From CATOSD01 sp965203135 (GTDB taxonomy: Bacteria; Chloroflexota; Dehalococcoidia; Lucifugimonadales; CATOSD01), in contig CBDBBO010000002.1 in the NCBI GenBank assembly GCA_965203135.1, positions 930,001 through 994,000 on the forward strand: a DNA stretch of 64,000 nucleotides. Reading direction: 5' to 3'. Numbering within the stretch: the stretch's first letter is position 1; each line of letters opens with the position of its first letter. The notes under the pieces were generated by a model. It did no database searches. It was not told where the DNA came from and was given only the letters and a program-made list of their open reading frames with translations. Positions 51,937 through 60,581 of the stretch are shown here, one piece after another. Position numbers and translations under genes: made by a program.

Positions 51937-53346
51937 ATGAGAAAACGCATAACGCGCGAAGACGCCACGCTGTTCCTCGTGCACGCGCAGACCACTGTCG
52001 AGCGAGTCACTACGTGGCTGTCGGACCTGACGTCTCGCGGCGCGATTACGGAGGCGGTCGCGCGCATATCCCGCCTGCGGCTGAAAGACCAGGCGGAAGT
52101 GGTATCCCATATGAACCCGGAGCTGCAGGTCAGGCTGCTGGAGCATCTCTCGCCCGACAATCTGGCCGAGATTCTGGGCGAGCTCGATCCTTCCGAAGCC
52201 GTCGAGTTGTGCATGTCAATGTTGCCGGCCCAGCTCGCCTCCACCCTCGACCAATCCAGGCCGGAAGTTGCCGCCGACATACTGCGCGGCCTTCCCGTCG
52301 CCATTTCCAGTACGGCCCTCGAAAACATGGCGGACGCCAGCGAGGTCATCCCCTTGCTGGAATACCAGGACGATCAGGCCGGCGGCCTGATGACGCCCCA
52401 CATGATAGCGCTACGCGACAGGATGACCGTCTCACAGGCCGTGTCGTTCGTCCGGCGCTGGGCCGGTGAACTGCGGCCCGAAGAGTCCTCCTACATGTTC
52501 GTGGTGGACTCCAACGGGATGCTGCGGGGCGGCATCAGCCTGTCACAGCTTGTCCTTGCACATCCCCACCAGTTGATCAGCCTGCTGATGGAGACCGACA
52601 TAATCTCCGTACTGGCAGACACCGATCAGGAGCAGTGCGCTCGCCTGATGGAGCGGTACGATATTCAGCGGCTTCCCGTAGTGGACGAGGACGAGCACCT
52701 GGTAGGCGTACTCACGCTGGAGGACATGATCGACGTTGTGGAGAGCGAGGCCACCGAGGACATGTACCGGATGATCGGGGTGGACAGGAGCGAATCGGCG
52801 CACGGTCCGATAGTGCGCTCGGTGCGCAACCGGCTGCCCTGGCTGTGCGTCAACCTGGGCACGGCGATACTGGCGGGGCTGATCATTGCGCTCTTCCAGT
52901 CGACTCTGGGCAGAGCCGTGGCGCTCGCGGCGTTCCTTCCGGTGATAGCCGGGCAAGGCGGGATTGCGGGCACTCAGACACTGACGCTCATCGTGCGCTC
53001 TATCGCGCTTGGCGAGCTGGGACGGACGGCCGCCAAACGGCTCCTGGTCAGAGAAGCGGTGTTGGGACTGATTCACGGACTGATACTCGGATTGCTCATC
53101 GCGGGCATCGTTTTGATCTGGATGGGCGGCAACGAATACCTGGCAATGGTGGTGGGCGTCGCGATGATGGCGAACATGGTGGTGGCCGGGATCAGCGGTG
53201 TGGTCGTGCCGCTGGGACTGCGGGCAATCCGCGTCGACCCCGCACTGGCGTCGGCGGTGGCGGTCACCACCGTTACGGACGTCGTGGGCTTCCTCATCTA
53301 CCTTGGGCTGGCTACGCTGGCGATACACCTGATCGTAGCCGGTTAG
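51937..53346 (+). CDS. mgtE: magnesium transporter MgtE
   Basis: 469 aa from ATG 51937. The N domain is a helical MgtE_N superhelix (LSPDNLAEILGELDPSEAV, EYQDDQAGGLMTP). Two CBS domains follow (DRMTVSQAVSFV; YDIQRLPVVDEDEHLVGVL) with IDVVESEATEDMYRMIGV as plug helix. Five transmembrane helices come next, including VIAGQGGIAGTQTL and SAVAVTTVTDVVGFLIYLGL with the conserved Asp of the pore. Mg2+ gates it through the CBS and N domains. The 163-base leader shows no clear Mg riboswitch. Confidence 0.93.
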   Translation: MRKRITREDATLFLVHAQTTVERVTTWLSDLTSRGAITEAVARISRLRLKDQAEVVSHMNPELQVRLLEHLSPDNLAEILGELDPSEAVELCMSMLPAQLASTLDQSRPEVAADILRGLPVAISSTALENMADASEVIPLLEYQDDQAGGLMTPHMIALRDRMTVSQAVSFVRRWAGELRPEESSYMFVVDSNGMLRGGISLSQLVLAHPHQLISLLMETDIISVLADTDQEQCARLMERYDIQRLPVVDEDEHLVGVLTLEDMIDVVESEATEDMYRMIGVDRSESAHGPIVRSVRNRLPWLCVNLGTAILAGLIIALFQSTLGRAVALAAFLPVIAGQGGIAGTQTLTLIVRSIALGELGRTAAKRLLVREAVLGLIHGLILGLLIAGIVLIWMGGNEYLAMVVGVAMMANMVVAGISGVVVPLGLRAIRVDPALASAVAVTTVTDVVGFLIYLGLATLAIHLIVAG

Positions 53347-53429
53347 CGAATCCCGAACGGACAGGGCCGCTCAGCCCCTCTGCCCACCTGTGGTATCATG
53401 GCGGGCATCCGGTGTCGGGGGTGTGCGTC

Positions 53430-54248
53430 ATGGCGCTGAAAGTGCTGGTCTCGGTCGACATGGAGGGAGTGAGCGGTGTGGTCCACAGGGATCACACCGG
53501 ACGAGACGGCAAGGACTACGAGACGGCTCGCCGCCTGATGACTCTCGAGGCCAACGCGGCAGTCGAAGCGGCATTCAATGCGGGCGCGGACGAGGTGGTC
53601 GTAAACGACAGCCACGGGACGCAGATGAACCTCATCCAGGAGCTTGTCGACCAGCGGGCCCAGCTAATCACGGGGTCTCCCAAGCCGCAGACGATGATGG
53701 CCGGACTGGACGACAGCTTCGGCGCGGTGCTATGCGTTGGCTACCACGGCAGGGCGGGCGCCGGCGGCATACTCGACCACACCTTCACCGGGGCCGTCGC
53801 GGACTTCCGGGTCAATGGGCAGTCGCAGGGGGAGCTGGGCGTGAACGCCGGCATCGCCGGTTATCACGGCGTGCCGGTGGTGCTGGTAACCGGAGACTCG
53901 ACAACGACGGCCATGGCGGAGGACCTGATACCGGGAGTGGAGGTCGCCGCCGTGAAGGAGGCGCTGACCCGATACGCGGCCAAGTGCCTGTCGCCCCAGG
54001 CGTCGCAGGCGCTGATTCGACGGCAGGCCGCTGCCGCCGTCGAGCGGCGGGAGGAGATTGCGCCCGTACGCTACAGTATGCCAGTAACTATGACGATGCG
54101 GCTCGCCAACGCGGGCATGGCCGACCTTGCCGCCTTCATCCCCGGAGTGGAGCGGCACGACGGCGTAACTGTGTCGTTCACGTCCAGCGACTACCTCGAG
54201 GCGTTCCACTGCTGCGACGCCATACTGATACTGGCGGAGTCAGCGTAA
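53430..54248 (+). CDS. M55 family D-aminopeptidase (DppA-like)
   Basis: 272 aa from ATG 53430. LVSVDMEGVSGVV supplies the zinc ligands Asp10 and Glu12, VVNDSHG a His and GYHGRAG the next His; TMTMRLANAGMAD is a family segment. DppA is a decameric enzyme releasing D-amino acids from D-amino acid peptides. The longer in-frame extension upstream runs through mgtE and is rejected. Amidase and a small protein follow on the same strand, so this may be a degradation cluster for amides and D-peptides. Confidence 0.9.
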   Translation: MALKVLVSVDMEGVSGVVHRDHTGRDGKDYETARRLMTLEANAAVEAAFNAGADEVVVNDSHGTQMNLIQELVDQRAQLITGSPKPQTMMAGLDDSFGAVLCVGYHGRAGAGGILDHTFTGAVADFRVNGQSQGELGVNAGIAGYHGVPVVLVTGDSTTTAMAEDLIPGVEVAAVKEALTRYAAKCLSPQASQALIRRQAAAAVERREEIAPVRYSMPVTMTMRLANAGMADLAAFIPGVERHDGVTVSFTSSDYLEAFHCCDAILILAESA

Positions 54249-54324
54249 CGCGACGCGCCAATTGGCGGCAGACCGACTTTCCGCATCCGTCCAATAGTTA
54301 GCAATCACCATTTGGAGGCCGACC

Positions 54325-54531
54325 GTGAGCGACCACAATGAGCAAGACGTGGAAGACAGGCTTCGGATAGTTACACGGCTGTATGGGGACAGGCTTGACG
54401 ACGATCAACTCGCCGAGGTGCGGAAAGGCGTCGAGGGCATCGTGGAGATGTCGGAGGCGCTGAGAGCGGTTAGCCTGCGGAACGGCGACGAGCCTATGTC
54501 GGCGTTCACGCCTTACCGCGAGGAGGAGTGA
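54325..54531 (+). CDS. small helical protein paired with amidase
   Basis: 68 aa from GTG 54325 with GGAGG seven bases upstream. Helical and acidic: QDVEDRLRIVTRLYGDRL, AEVRKGVEGIVEMSEALRAV, then PMSAFTPYREE. Its stop precedes the amidase ATG by one base. Small helical proteins encoded ahead of amidases resemble GatC or DUF4089 partners, and a chaperone or subunit role is inferred. Family not identified. Confidence 0.7.
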   Translation: MSDHNEQDVEDRLRIVTRLYGDRLDDDQLAEVRKGVEGIVEMSEALRAVSLRNGDEPMSAFTPYREEE

Positions 54532-54532
54532 C

Positions 54533-55939
54533 ATGACCGCCAACGAGTACGTCTTTACCAGCATTCGCGAACTGGGCGGGCTGATTGAGTCACGGGAGGT
54601 GTCGCCTGTCGAATTGGCCACTGTGTTTCTTGACCGGCTCGAGAAGCTGGGGCCGGACTACAACGCAGTTGTGACGGTCACTCGCCACCACGCCCTGACC
54701 CAGGCGGCGCGGGCGGAGCAGGAAATCGCCGATGGCGACTTCCGTGGTCCGCTGCACGGCATACCCTACGGCGCGAAAGACCTGCTCGCCACGTCTGGAG
54801 GCATTCCAACGACGTGGGGAGCGGCGCCGCTGCGCGACCAGACTTTCGATTACGATGCCACGGTGATTGAGCGCCTGAGGGAGGCCGGGGCCGTGCTGGC
54901 CGCGAAGCTGGCGATGGTGGAGCTCGCCGGCGGTGGCGGATACCGGCAGCCGGTGGCATCGTTCACGGGACCGGGCATCACGCCGTGGGACAAGGGCAGG
55001 TGGAGCGGCGGCTCCTCCAGTGGTTCCGGCGCGGCCACCGCTGCCGGCCTGGTGCCTTTCGCCATAGGCTCCGAGACGGGGGGATCGATCATCTCTCCGG
55101 CCAGCAACTGCGGCGTCGCCGGGCTGCGACCCACCTACGGGCGCGTTAGCCGGTACGGCGCGATGGCGCTGTCGTACACACTGGACAAGCTGGGGCCTCT
55201 GTGCCTGACCGCGGACGACTGCGGCCTTGTTCTGGAGGCGATCGCGGGTAGCGACCCCAAGGACCCCTCGACGACAGAGAGACCGTTTCGCTACGACGAT
55301 TCGGACGTGTCGGGCCGCCGCTTCAGGCTCGGCGTCGTCAAGGGTGTGGCGGACAACGTCGACGAGCCCACGGGGGCGAACTTTGCGAGCGCGCTCGAGG
55401 CGCTGGCGTCCATCGCGGACATCGAGGAGGTGGAGTTTTCTGACCTTCCACACGAGGCCATCAACCGCACTATAATGTTCGCCGAGGCCGCGAGCGCGTT
55501 CGAGGACTTCGTAGACGCGGGCCTGCCCGCGGAGCTAACGGCCCCGGAGGACCGCTATGGCCTCTACGCGCGAGTCGCGGTGTTGGGGAAAGACTACGTG
55601 AAGGCCACCCGGCTGCGCACGCTGATGGCGAGGAACGCCGAAGAGGTCATGGCGCCGTTCGACGCGCTGGTGGGGCCGACTCGCTCAACCATCGCGACCC
55701 CGCTGGACCAGGAGTTCCGCAGCGCGGCGCTCCACGGCGGGCGAGACACGATGGGGGCCGTGGGCAACGGCGCGGGCCTACCGGCCATCTCGGTGCCGAG
55801 CGGTTTCTCGGACGAAGGACTGCCAACAGGCATCCAGTTCATGGGAAGGGCCTACGACGAGAACGCCGTGCTAGCGGTCGCGCGCGCATATCAGTCCATC
55901 ACGGACTGGCACACACGGCACCCGGCGGACCTGACGTAG
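54533..55939 (+). CDS. amidase (amidase signature family, GatA-like)
   Basis: 468 aa. The Ser-cisSer-Lys triad is Lys82 in YGAKDLL, Ser161 in SGGSSSGSGAATA and Ser185 in GSETGGSI. These lie in the amidase signature that continues CGVAGLRPTYGRVSR. The C-terminal AISVPSGFSDEGLPTGIQF is conserved. It hydrolyses carboxamides to acid and ammonia. No GatB gene nearby and no glutamine-specific context, so this is a catabolic amidase rather than a tRNA amidotransferase. Translationally linked to the small gene before it. Confidence 0.92.
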   Translation: MTANEYVFTSIRELGGLIESREVSPVELATVFLDRLEKLGPDYNAVVTVTRHHALTQAARAEQEIADGDFRGPLHGIPYGAKDLLATSGGIPTTWGAAPLRDQTFDYDATVIERLREAGAVLAAKLAMVELAGGGGYRQPVASFTGPGITPWDKGRWSGGSSSGSGAATAAGLVPFAIGSETGGSIISPASNCGVAGLRPTYGRVSRYGAMALSYTLDKLGPLCLTADDCGLVLEAIAGSDPKDPSTTERPFRYDDSDVSGRRFRLGVVKGVADNVDEPTGANFASALEALASIADIEEVEFSDLPHEAINRTIMFAEAASAFEDFVDAGLPAELTAPEDRYGLYARVAVLGKDYVKATRLRTLMARNAEEVMAPFDALVGPTRSTIATPLDQEFRSAALHGGRDTMGAVGNGAGLPAISVPSGFSDEGLPTGIQFMGRAYDENAVLAVARAYQSITDWHTRHPADLT

Positions 55940-55963
55940 GCGATTAGAGTCCTGGGAGAGAGC

Positions 55964-56242
55964 TTAGTTTCCGCCCGCCACGGCCGGGACGATGCTTATC
56001 TCGTCGCCGTCGTTGGTGGAGGTGTCCAGTCCCTGTAGGAAACGCACGTCCTCTCCGTTGACGTACACGTTCACGAAGTTGCGTAGCGCCCCGGTGTCGT
56101 CGCAGAGGCGCTCCTTGATGCCGGGGAACTCGCTCTCCAGCGACCCCACCACCTCGCTCAGCGTGGCGCCATCGACGTTTACGGTCGACTCGCCGTTGGT
56201 GACGCGGCGAAGCGGCGTCGGTATCCGTACCATTACACTCAT
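55964..56242 (-). CDS. MoaD/ThiS-like sulfur carrier protein
   Basis: 92 aa from ATG 56242. A beta-grasp pattern: VMVRIPTPLRRVTN, STVNVDGATLSEVVGSLE, FVNVYVNGEDVRFLQGLD, then GDEISIVPAVAGGN. The C-terminus has the Gly-Gly needed for thiocarboxylate formation plus one extra Asn, so trimming would be required before activation. Downstream of threonine synthase and a NIL protein on the same strand. A sulfur-donor role in amino acid biosynthesis is likelier than molybdopterin synthesis given this context. Confidence 0.85.
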   Translation of the reverse strand: MSVMVRIPTPLRRVTNGESTVNVDGATLSEVVGSLESEFPGIKERLCDDTGALRNFVNVYVNGEDVRFLQGLDTSTNDGDEISIVPAVAGGN

Positions 56243-56332
56243 GCCTAGCATCCTCCAGATGTTCGCGTAGCGGTCCCCGGCAGCGTCGCGCCGCCGGCCG
56301 CGGGCGTGGGTCTGTCAGCCCTCGATAGGTCG

Positions 56333-56575
56333 TTATCCCTCTATCACGTCGCCGGCCACCGGGTCGACTCTGACGCCGGCGGAAGAGACCCATTCTATGC
56401 CCCTGTCGATTTCCTCTTCCTCGCCCTCCAACTCGAGCACCACCCAGCCCATGTCCTCCCGAACGTCCGCGCGGCGGATGTTCGTTACGATCTGGAACTT
56501 CTGGCCGAGTTGGTAAATGACAGGCTCGGTGATGAGCTGGGTAGGAAAGGTGAATCTCACTCTCTTGCTTGCCAT
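56333..56575 (-). CDS. NIL domain protein
   Basis: 80 aa, a single NIL domain (ferredoxin-like fold): RVRFTFPTQLITEPVIYQLG, IVTNIRRADVREDMGWVV, LELEGEEEEIDRGIEWVSS. NIL domains occur at the C-terminus of methionine ABC ATPases and as stand-alone partners in homocysteine or cysteine synthesis loci, probably sensing sulfur amino acids. It lies between threonine synthase and the MoaD-like carrier. Confidence 0.87.
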   Translation of the reverse strand: MASKRVRFTFPTQLITEPVIYQLGQKFQIVTNIRRADVREDMGWVVLELEGEEEEIDRGIEWVSSAGVRVDPVAGDVIEG

Positions 56576-56616
56576 GTCGCTCTCGCTGTCGGGGGCAACC
56601 GGACGAAAAGGCGCGT

Positions 56617-57840
56617 TCAGCGCGACGCCATCGCGGTCTGAAACGCCTCGTAATCGGGTGCCGTCTCGATGGGGTTGATCAGTTCCTCGACCACCTCTTG
56701 GGTCTTCAGCCCGTTGCCGGTGACGTATGCCACCGTAAGCTCGTCCTGCTTGATGATGCCCCTCTTCGCCAGTCTGCGCAGGCCGGACACCACGACGCCC
56801 CCGGCGGTCTCCGTGAATATGCCTTCGGTCTCCGCCAGTAGCTGTATGCCCTCGACCACCTCATCCTCGTGGGCGATCACCGCAGAGCCGTTGGACGCCT
56901 CCACGGTCTGGAGCGCGTAGAAGCCGTCCGCGGGGTTGCCGATGGCGAGAGACTTGGCGATCGTGTCGGGTACGACCGGCCGCACGTGGGGCGTGCCCTG
57001 CTCGTAGGCTTCCACGATGGGCGAGCACCCCTCGGCCTGGGCGACGTGCATACCCGTCTTTGGCCGGTCGATCAGGCCGAGGTCGGCCATCTCGTTAAAC
57101 GCCTTCCAGATCTTGGTGAACATCGACCCGGACGCGGCGGGCACCACGCAGTTGTCGGGCGCGCGCCAGCCGAGCTGCTCGGCCACCTCGTACCCCAGCG
57201 TCTTGCTGCCCTCGGCGTAGTAGGGCCGCATGTTGATGTTCACGAACGCCCAGTGGTGATTGTCGGCCAGTTCGCTGCACAGGCGGTTGACCTGGTCGTA
57301 GGTGCCGTCCACGGCCACCAGGTCGGCGCCGTAGATGCCCGCGCCTATAACCTTGCCCTTCTCCAGGTCCGCGGGAAAGAAGACCATCGTCTTCATTCCG
57401 GCCTTGGCACCGTGCGCGGCCACCGCCCCCGCCAGGTTGCCGGTGGAGGCGCAGGCGAGCACGTCGAACTCGAACTCTAGCGCCTTGGCGGTAGCCACCG
57501 ACACCACCCTGTCCTTGAACGAGAACGTCGGATTTACGCTGTCGTTCTTGATGTAAAGGTTGTCCAGCCCAAGCGCCCGGCCCAGGTTCTTGGCCCTCAC
57601 CAGCGGCGTGAATCCCGTGCCCATGTCCAGCACGTACTCGCTGTTCACGGGCAGCAGCTCGTGGTAGCGCCACATCGTGAGCGGGCCGCTGGAGATGCTC
57701 TCGCGGCTGATGCTCTTCCCTATGCTGGCGTAGTCGTAGCCGACCTCCAGAGGGCCAAAGCAGAAGTCGCAGACGTTGAGAGGCTCGACCGGATACTGGC
57801 GGTCGCACTCCCGACATCGCAGCAGCGATACGTGTGGCAT
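56617..57840 (-). CDS. thrC: threonine synthase (PLP-dependent)
   Basis: 407 aa from ATG 57840. The N-terminus has a rubredoxin-like zinc ribbon (LLRCRECDRQYP and LNVCDFCFGPLEVG). The PLP lysine lies in NPTFSFKDRVVSVA, and the cofactor phosphate loop is ASTGNLAGAVAAHGAKAG. It converts O-phosphohomoserine to threonine. Fold-II relatives also make cysteine or homocysteine by sulfur addition; the neighbouring NIL and MoaD-like genes leave that possibility open. Ribosome binding site weak. Confidence 0.9.
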   Translation of the reverse strand: MPHVSLLRCRECDRQYPVEPLNVCDFCFGPLEVGYDYASIGKSISRESISSGPLTMWRYHELLPVNSEYVLDMGTGFTPLVRAKNLGRALGLDNLYIKNDSVNPTFSFKDRVVSVATAKALEFEFDVLACASTGNLAGAVAAHGAKAGMKTMVFFPADLEKGKVIGAGIYGADLVAVDGTYDQVNRLCSELADNHHWAFVNINMRPYYAEGSKTLGYEVAEQLGWRAPDNCVVPAASGSMFTKIWKAFNEMADLGLIDRPKTGMHVAQAEGCSPIVEAYEQGTPHVRPVVPDTIAKSLAIGNPADGFYALQTVEASNGSAVIAHEDEVVEGIQLLAETEGIFTETAGGVVVSGLRRLAKRGIIKQDELTVAYVTGNGLKTQEVVEELINPIETAPDYEAFQTAMASR

Positions 57841-57958
57841 TGGCGTACTTTCTGTTCCTGTTTGGTGTAGCCGAACTGCGCGGCCGGGCGGAGGGCTTGC
57901 TTCAGGCAACGGAATGGTATCAACACGGGCGCGCGCCTGTCAACGCGCGGGCCGCACA

Positions 57959-57992
57959 ACGGCGCCTCCCGCCTTGAGACGGGAAGCGCCGT
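57959..57992 (-). terminator. hairpin terminator candidate after the SDR gene
   Basis: ACGGCGC / GCGCCGT plus inner TCCCG / CGGGA stem with one mismatch and an eight-base loop. It lies between the SDR stop at 58105 and the threonine synthase start. No U-tract. A degenerate type 2 hairpin (CTGCTCTC / GGGAGAGCAG) lies at about 58068-58092. Confidence 0.5.
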
Positions 57993-58104
57993 CTGCGCGC
58001 TACAGAGTTGTTATCTTGCGGCCAGACCGGACCCGGGACGAGGGAGCAGCACTGCAGCGGCGCCCTCGCCCCTCTGCTCTCACTAGAGGGAGAGCAGCCT
58101 CAGG

Positions 58105-59028
58105 CTACTGCCGGGGAGGCGCGGGGGGCATCGGGTTGGTCAGGTTCCTGCCGATGGATATGGGAATCAGCTCGTCCAGCTCGTCGAGCGTCCAGCGTCC
58201 GTCCTTGTGGATGCTCCTGATGACATGCCTGGGCGAGTAGAGCGACACGACCCATCCGCTGGTGCCGATGACCTGGCCCGTGACGGCGCCGCCCGCCTCC
58301 GAGCTCAGGTAGACGACCTTGGGCGCGTTGTTCTCGGCGTCGCCCACGCCCTCCGGGTCCACCACGGGAGGCGGCAGCCCGGCCGCCTGCGCCCGCAGGT
58401 CGCGCGAACTCTGCGGCACCGTGGCGGTCATGCGCGTGGCGGCGCCAGGGTACACGGCGTTAATCGTGATGCCGTAGGGGGCGAGCTCCGGCGCGAGCGC
58501 CCGCGCCATGCCCACCATGCCCTCCTTGGCCATCGCGTAGTTGGACTGGCCGGAAGAGCCTAGCCCGGAGCCGGACGAGAACAGCACGATTCGTCCGTAG
58601 TTCTGCTTGATCATGTGCGGAACCGCGTGCTTGACCATGTTGAACGCGCCGTACAGGTGGACCTGCAGCACGCCGTCCCATTCGTACTCGGTCATGTTGA
58701 AGACCATGCGGTCGCGCAGGATGCCGGCGGGGTGGGCCAGGATGTCGAGCCGGCCGAAGTTGTCGATGGCGGCTTGGACGATCTTGCCCGCGGAGTCGAA
58801 CTCGGCGACGGAATCGTAATTTGCCACTGCCCTGCCGCCGGCCGCGATGATGTCGTTGACTGTCTCGTCGGCGGGCGCGGTGGCCTCGCCGGTGCCGTCG
58901 ACCGCGCCGCCGATGTCGTTCACCACGACCGCGGCGCCCTCTTCGGCGAGCAGCTTGGCGCACGCCGCGCCGATTCCGCGGCCCGAGCCCGTCACTATCG
59001 CTACCCTGCCCTCAAGTCTGTTTCCCAT
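58105..59028 (-). CDS. SDR family oxidoreductase, paralog 1 (complete active site)
   Basis: 307 aa. TGSGRGIGAACA binds NAD(P), the catalytic Ser lies in VLFSSGSGLG, Tyr/Lys in NYAMAKEG, and the C-terminus has NAVYPGAATRM. It resembles the dehydrogenase domain of 3-hydroxyacyl-CoA dehydrogenase / 17-beta-HSD type 4 proteins (NDIGGAVDGTG), with about 50 extra C-terminal residues. The downstream paralog at 59081 shares MGNRLEG and the tail HKxGxxxxDE, so this is a tandem duplication. Start ATG 59028 with AGAGAGGG upstream. Confidence 0.88.
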   Translation of the reverse strand: MGNRLEGRVAIVTGSGRGIGAACAKLLAEEGAAVVVNDIGGAVDGTGEATAPADETVNDIIAAGGRAVANYDSVAEFDSAGKIVQAAIDNFGRLDILAHPAGILRDRMVFNMTEYEWDGVLQVHLYGAFNMVKHAVPHMIKQNYGRIVLFSSGSGLGSSGQSNYAMAKEGMVGMARALAPELAPYGITINAVYPGAATRMTATVPQSSRDLRAQAAGLPPPVVDPEGVGDAENNAPKVVYLSSEAGGAVTGQVIGTSGWVVSLYSPRHVIRSIHKDGRWTLDELDELIPISIGRNLTNPMPPAPPRQ

Positions 59029-59080
59029 TGTGTAGACCCTCTCTTTCGTCTGGGTGATTTCGAGCGGAACGGCGCTAGGC

Positions 59081-59998
59081 TTAGAAGCCGGGGCCGATCA
59101 TCTTGGGCATAATCACGTCCATCTCGTCCATGTCGAAGTTGCCGTACTTGTGGACGCTCCGCTCTATGCCGGGGTTCGAGTACAGGTAGATGCTGCCGCC
59201 GCGCACGCCAAAGATGTAGCCGTTGATGTGCGGGGCCGCGTAGGTGCTCAGGTAGACGGCGAGGGGTGCCACGTTTTCGGGGTCGTCCCTGTAGCCGGGG
59301 CCCTGCCAGTCGGCAATGGGCGGAGAGAGGCCGATGCCTGCCCGGTCGTCGCGAGGCGCGCCGGACGCGACGCGGTACTCGTCCACCGTACCCGGGAACA
59401 GCCTGGTCTCGACCAGCGGGGAGATGCCGTTGCAGGTGACGCCGTACCTGCCCAGGTCGCGGGCCACCGTGCGCGTGAGGCCGACGATGCCCTCGGACGC
59501 GGCGGCGTAGTTCGCGCGGCCTATCTCGCCCAGTCCGGCGTCGGCTGTCATGTTCACGATGCGGCCGCTCCGCTGCTGTCTGAAGACGATGGCGGCGAAC
59601 TTGCAGGTGGCGAAGGTGCCCTTGCCGTTGTTCTTGACGACCAAGTCGAAATCCTCGGGAGTCATCTGGAAGATCATGCGGTCGCGGATGATACCGGCAG
59701 AGTTAACCAGAACGTCGAGGCCGCCGAATGTGTCCACCGCCGTCTTGATCAGGTTTTCTCCGCCGTCCATCTCGGCCACGTTGTCGTAGTTGGCGACGGC
59801 ATTGCCGCCGCGCGACTTGATCTCCTCTACCACTCTGTCGGCGGGATCGTTAGAAGACCCTGAGCCGTCCACGTCGCAGCCGAGGTCGTTCACCACGACT
59901 GACGCTCCCTCTTCGGCAAGCAGCAACGCCACGCCGCGCCCGACCCCTCGCCCGGCGCCCGTGACCACTGCTACCTTGCCCTCAAGCCGATTTCCCAT
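59081..59998 (-). CDS. SDR family protein, paralog 2, catalytic Lys replaced
   Basis: 305 aa from ATG 59998 (GGAGG seven bases upstream). Same architecture as the neighbouring copy (MGNRLEGKVAVVTGAGRG; DLGCDVDGSG; LVNSAGIIRDRM). The active site differs: the Ser of SSGSG is Thr-Ala (VNMTADAGLG) and Tyr-x3-Lys is Tyr-x3-Ser (NYAAASEG). It may be catalytically altered or a non-catalytic partner of paralog 1, as happens in some hetero-oligomeric SDRs. Both genes lie on one strand 52 bases apart. Confidence 0.83.
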   Translation of the reverse strand: MGNRLEGKVAVVTGAGRGVGRGVALLLAEEGASVVVNDLGCDVDGSGSSNDPADRVVEEIKSRGGNAVANYDNVAEMDGGENLIKTAVDTFGGLDVLVNSAGIIRDRMIFQMTPEDFDLVVKNNGKGTFATCKFAAIVFRQQRSGRIVNMTADAGLGEIGRANYAAASEGIVGLTRTVARDLGRYGVTCNGISPLVETRLFPGTVDEYRVASGAPRDDRAGIGLSPPIADWQGPGYRDDPENVAPLAVYLSTYAAPHINGYIFGVRGGSIYLYSNPGIERSVHKYGNFDMDEMDVIMPKMIGPGF

Positions 59999-60235
59999 GT
60001 GCTTACCTCCAGTATCCGATGTTGCTTGCACGCGTTCCTACCCGAATCGGGTTAGGCCGTGCGCTGCCTTACCGCGCACATTATAGCGTCAAGCGTACGG
60101 CTTGTGGCAAATCCGGCTAGAATCGGCACGCTAGAAATCTGGGCACGGATGGTGTTATCCTGGATTGTGTAAGACTGCAAGTAGAGGCCAGCAACCAGCG
60201 GAAGCCGACGAGTTCATGCACCGGGCCTAGCGAGG

Positions 60236-60515
60236 ATGAAAGCCATGATTACTGCCGAGCCGAATGCCGCATACTGTCAGAGTTGCGCCATGGAAATGGT
60301 AGATGGCTCCGACTATGGCACGGAGGCCGACGAGTCTCCGAGCGCGGGACTACTGCACGCATTGCTACCAGGACGGCGCGTTTGCCGACCCTGATCTCAC
60401 TATCGACCAGATGAGCGCCATTGTAGCGGACTTCATCGAGGCGGACGACGTCACGACAGCCGAGGCAAAAGCCATTTCCAGGACGATACTGTCCGACCTC
60501 AAGAGGTGGAAGTAG
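60236..60515 (+). pseudogene. zinc-ribbon protein gene with a single-base frameshift
   Basis: Frame 1 from ATG 60236 or 60245 reads AAYCQSCAMEMVDGSDYGTE, the N-terminal CxxC half of a small zinc-ribbon family. After ADES the continuation ARDYCTHCYQDGAFADPD is only in the next frame, which runs to the normal family end ILSDLKRWK at 60515. Removing one C at 60338-60339 restores about 89 aa. Genuine inactivation or an assembly error. It diverges from an SDR and converges on the flavoreductase. Confidence 0.75.
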
Positions 60516-60581
60516 CCCGAGCCGCGGCCTGTTGTCGGCGGCAGCCGCCAAGTCCGCTGCATCACACAGCGTGCGATGGAG

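Noticed and set aside
52635..53429. Upstream extension of the D-aminopeptidase frame through mgtE
   Set aside because: The M55 domain starts exactly at ATG 53430; the extension is an out-of-frame shadow of mgtE.
54533..55939. Annotation as GatA of the tRNA amidotransferase
   Set aside because: No gatB or recognisable gatC nearby; the context is catabolic.
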